This document shows positions 62,132-64,000 of a stretch of 64,000 bases of DNA, piece by piece. The first letter of the stretch is position 1. Every line of letters starts with the position of its first letter. The notes under the pieces were generated by a model. The model did not search any database and was not told the origin of the DNA. It worked only from the letters and a program-made list of their open reading frames with translations. A program made the position numbers and the translations under genes. This stretch comes from Oryzisolibacter sp. LB2S (GTDB lineage Bacteria; Pseudomonadota; Gammaproteobacteria; Burkholderiales; Burkholderiaceae_C): the NCBI RefSeq assembly GCF_040732315.1, contig NZ_CP160388.1, forward strand, positions 904,501 to 968,500, in the 5' to 3' direction.

Positions 62132-63082
62132 TCAAAGGTGTATCGGATGGCGCACGCGCTCGCGCAGCACGCGCTCGAAATGCGTGGGGTCGTGGGGCTT
62201 GAGCATGCTGGCCTCGCGCGGCAGGTAGAAGTCCCACAGGCGCGAGATCCAGAAGCGCAGCGCGCCCGCGCGCAGCATGGCCGGCAGCAGCTCGCGCTCG
62301 GCGGCCGTGAGCTGCCGAACCTCCTGGTAGGCGGCGAGCAGGGCCGCGGCGCGCGCTTCGTCGTGGCGGCCTTGGGCCAGGTCTATGCACCAGTCGTTCA
62401 GGCACACGGCGAGATCGAAGAGCCAGGTATCGACGCCCGCGAAGTAGAAGTCGAAGCAGCCCGTGAGCTCGTCGCCGTCGAACATCACGTTGTCGCGGAA
62501 CAGGTCGGCATGGACCGGGCCGCGCGGCAGCGCCGCGTAGGCGCTGCCGGCCGCCACATGGTTCTGGTAGGCCAGCTCGGACGTGAGGAGCTCGGCCTGC
62601 TCGGCGCCGACATGCGGCAGCACCACGGGCACGGTCTCGTTCCACCAGGGCAGGCCGCGCAGATTGGGCTGCTGGCGCTCGTAGTCGCGTGCGGCCAGGT
62701 GCATGCGGGCCAGCAGGCGGCCGACGGCCGCGCAATGCACGGCCTCGGGCGCGAGCTGGCTCCTGCCGTGCAGCTTGGTGGCCAGGGCCGCGGGCTTGCC
62801 CGCCACCTGGTGCAGGATCTCGCCATGCTTGTCGGCCTGCGGGTCGGGAACGGGAATGCCGGCATGGGCCAGATGCTTCATCAGGTGCAGGTAGAAGGGC
62901 AGCTGCTCTGCACTGAGCCGCTCGAACAGCGTGAGCACATAGTCGCCCGCGTCACTGGTCAGGAAGTAGTTGGTGTTCTCTATGCCGCCCTCTATGCCGC
63001 GCAGCGAGATCAGCTTGCCCAGCTGCAGGCGCTGCAGCAGCGCCTGCGCCTCGTTGTTGGAGACTTCGGTGAAAACGGCCAT
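62132..63082 (-). CDS. thrB: homoserine kinase, APH type
   Basis: A 316-residue aminoglycoside-phosphotransferase-fold homoserine kinase, the type used by beta-proteobacteria and pseudomonads instead of the GHMP-type. GIENTNYFL near the N-terminus, catalytic VHADLFRDNVMF and metal-binding CFDFYFAG are present. It phosphorylates homoserine for threonine synthesis. Length is normal. Confidence 0.95.
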   Translation of the reverse strand: MAVFTEVSNNEAQALLQRLQLGKLISLRGIEGGIENTNYFLTSDAGDYVLTLFERLSAEQLPFYLHLMKHLAHAGIPVPDPQADKHGEILHQVAGKPAALATKLHGRSQLAPEAVHCAAVGRLLARMHLAARDYERQQPNLRGLPWWNETVPVVLPHVGAEQAELLTSELAYQNHVAAGSAYAALPRGPVHADLFRDNVMFDGDELTGCFDFYFAGVDTWLFDLAVCLNDWCIDLAQGRHDEARAAALLAAYQEVRQLTAAERELLPAMLRAGALRFWISRLWDFYLPREASMLKPHDPTHFERVLRERVRHPIHL

Positions 63083-63165
63083 GGGTCAGCGAGAAAACAG
63101 GCTGTGAAACGGTGGTTGCAGCGGGCGCCGCCGGGCGCGGGCGCTGCGGCGAGGCTCAGGGCCTC

Positions 63166-63531
63166 TCAGAACTTGCGCAGATTCCACACGCGCGGGGCGT
63201 TCACGGAGTCCGATTCGTTGAAGTTGCCGGGACGGGCGCGTGCGCCGTCGTTGGACTGCACCTCGTAGGAGGGCAGGGGCGTGCCGGTCTTGGGCTGCAC
63301 GGTGATGTTCTGCGTCTGTCCACCCACGCGCAGCTCCTGGATGCGGCTGCCCGCGTCCTCGACCACGATGTGCTGCACGCGCGGCTCGGGCCGATCATGG
63401 GTCTTTTGCTCTTGTGTTGATAGCTGTTCACGCCCGTCCACGTTGGGGTTGGGCGAGTTTTGACTGGTATTCTGAGCCAGGGCAGGGGCACTGGCCAGGG
63501 CCAGCAGCAAGAATGAATGAACGGCGCGCAT
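63166..63531 (-). CDS. DUF2782 family exported protein
   Basis: A 121-residue protein with a signal peptide (ALASAPALAQ) and a small beta-rich domain (RIQELRVGGQTQNITVQPK, SYEVQSNDGARARPGN) of the DUF2782 type. In Burkholderiales and relatives it is encoded next to thrB and polA. The start gives MRAVHSFLLLALA. Function unknown. Confidence 0.85.
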   Translation of the reverse strand: MRAVHSFLLLALASAPALAQNTSQNSPNPNVDGREQLSTQEQKTHDRPEPRVQHIVVEDAGSRIQELRVGGQTQNITVQPKTGTPLPSYEVQSNDGARARPGNFNESDSVNAPRVWNLRKF

Positions 63532-63548
63532 GGCACCGATTGTAGGTG

Positions 63549-63968
63549 TCAGCGCAGGGGTGGGCAGCCGCCCGCCGCGCAGGCCACGGTGTGCTGGCCG
63601 ATGAAGCTGCGGAAGTTCTTGCCGAGCCGGCCCATCTCGGCGCAGACATCGCCGCGCGCGTCGAAGGCAAAGCCCTGGTCGCCGGCCGCGTTGAGCAGTT
63701 CCACGCGGTCCAGGCCCAGGGCGGCGAACTGCGCTGGCTCGTACCACTGCTTGGCGCAGATGTGGTGGAAGACGAAGGTGTCGTAGACCAGCTCGCTGAC
63801 CTCGCTCTTGCCGAGCCGCGCGCGCAGCACGCCGCCCTCGAACTGCGCCGCGGTCACGCCGCCGGCCCGGATGGACTTGTCCAGCAGCGGCGGAACATTC
63901 TTGAAGCCAGCATCGGCCAGGGCCAGGGTGGATGCGGCGCAGGCCAGCAGTGCGAGCAGGTGTTTCAT
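63549..63968 (-). CDS. exported protein of unknown function
   Basis: A 139-residue protein with a signal peptide (LLALLACAASTLALA) followed by FKNVPPLLDKSIRAGGVTAAQFEGG. Four to five cysteines in the mature part (ICAK, VCAEM, ACAAGGC) may form disulfides. It is not assigned to a family. It lies 17 bases before the DUF2782 gene on the same strand and may be co-transcribed. Confidence 0.72.
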   Translation of the reverse strand: MKHLLALLACAASTLALADAGFKNVPPLLDKSIRAGGVTAAQFEGGVLRARLGKSEVSELVYDTFVFHHICAKQWYEPAQFAALGLDRVELLNAAGDQGFAFDARGDVCAEMGRLGKNFRSFIGQHTVACAAGGCPPLR

Positions 63969-64000
63969 GGCGACGGTAGCGGCGGGTGATGGGCAGAAGT

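Overview
The window is high-GC DNA of a beta-proteobacterium, most likely a Burkholderiales member of the Comamonadaceae. The evidence is the chromosomal block on the right (dapA next to bamC, parE, phoX, a BPSS1780-type membrane protein, an APH-type thrB) and the type of integrative element on the left. About 51 kb is the 3' portion of a Tn4371-family integrative and conjugative element (ICE). Its integrase end lies to the left of the window. Its right end is probably near 51047-51054, about 50 bp past the bamC stop codon.

Element, left to right. (1) 1-1.9 kb: cargo operon with the end of a large E1 (ThiF-like)-JAB peptidase fusion and a ComEC-like metallo-beta-lactamase, probably a ubiquitin-like conjugation/deconjugation (defence-like) system that continues outside the window. 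(2) 2.1-7.2 kb: radC, a small zinc-ribbon gene, a DUF932 gene and a very large ParB-like gene, preceded by long, repeated, structured GC-rich leaders. (3) 7.3-12.4 kb, minus strand: resistance cargo with PadR-ChrA-GNAT (chromate) and ArsR-ArsI-ArsC-Acr3-ArsC (arsenic). (4) 12.4-19.1 kb: ICE maintenance genes (DUF736, XRE repressor, DUF2958, DUF2285, AlpA-like, RepA with three iteron-like repeats, ParA, a small RHH-like protein, DUF2840, TraF peptidase broken by a stop codon). (5) 19.5-21.5 kb: relaxase. (6) 21.5-34.9 kb: metal cargo (CadR/CadA, zinc-ribbon protein, ZIP-like transporter, CzcRS, CzcI, CzcCBA). (7) 35-50.8 kb: LysR regulator, entry-exclusion-like lipoprotein, traG (split by nested insertion sequences) and the trbBCDEJ-eex-LFGI mating-pair operon.

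The mating genes form one rightward operon in which almost every stop overlaps the next start. Two transfer genes look damaged: traG is cut just after its Walker A motif by an IS5-family element that itself carries an ISL3-family element, and traF has an in-frame TGA in its membrane anchor. Unless there is a second copy, a helper or suppression, this element is probably integrated and stably inherited but poorly or not self-transmissible.

Chromosome, 51.1-64 kb: bamC, dapA, a methyltransferase, a 42-residue membrane protein and an MFS transporter on the minus strand; parE, phoX (with a PHO box) and a periplasmic-sensor diguanylate cyclase on the plus strand; then a BPSS1780-type membrane protein, thrB, a DUF2782 protein and an exported protein of unknown function on the minus strand. 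No tRNA, rRNA or CRISPR array was seen.
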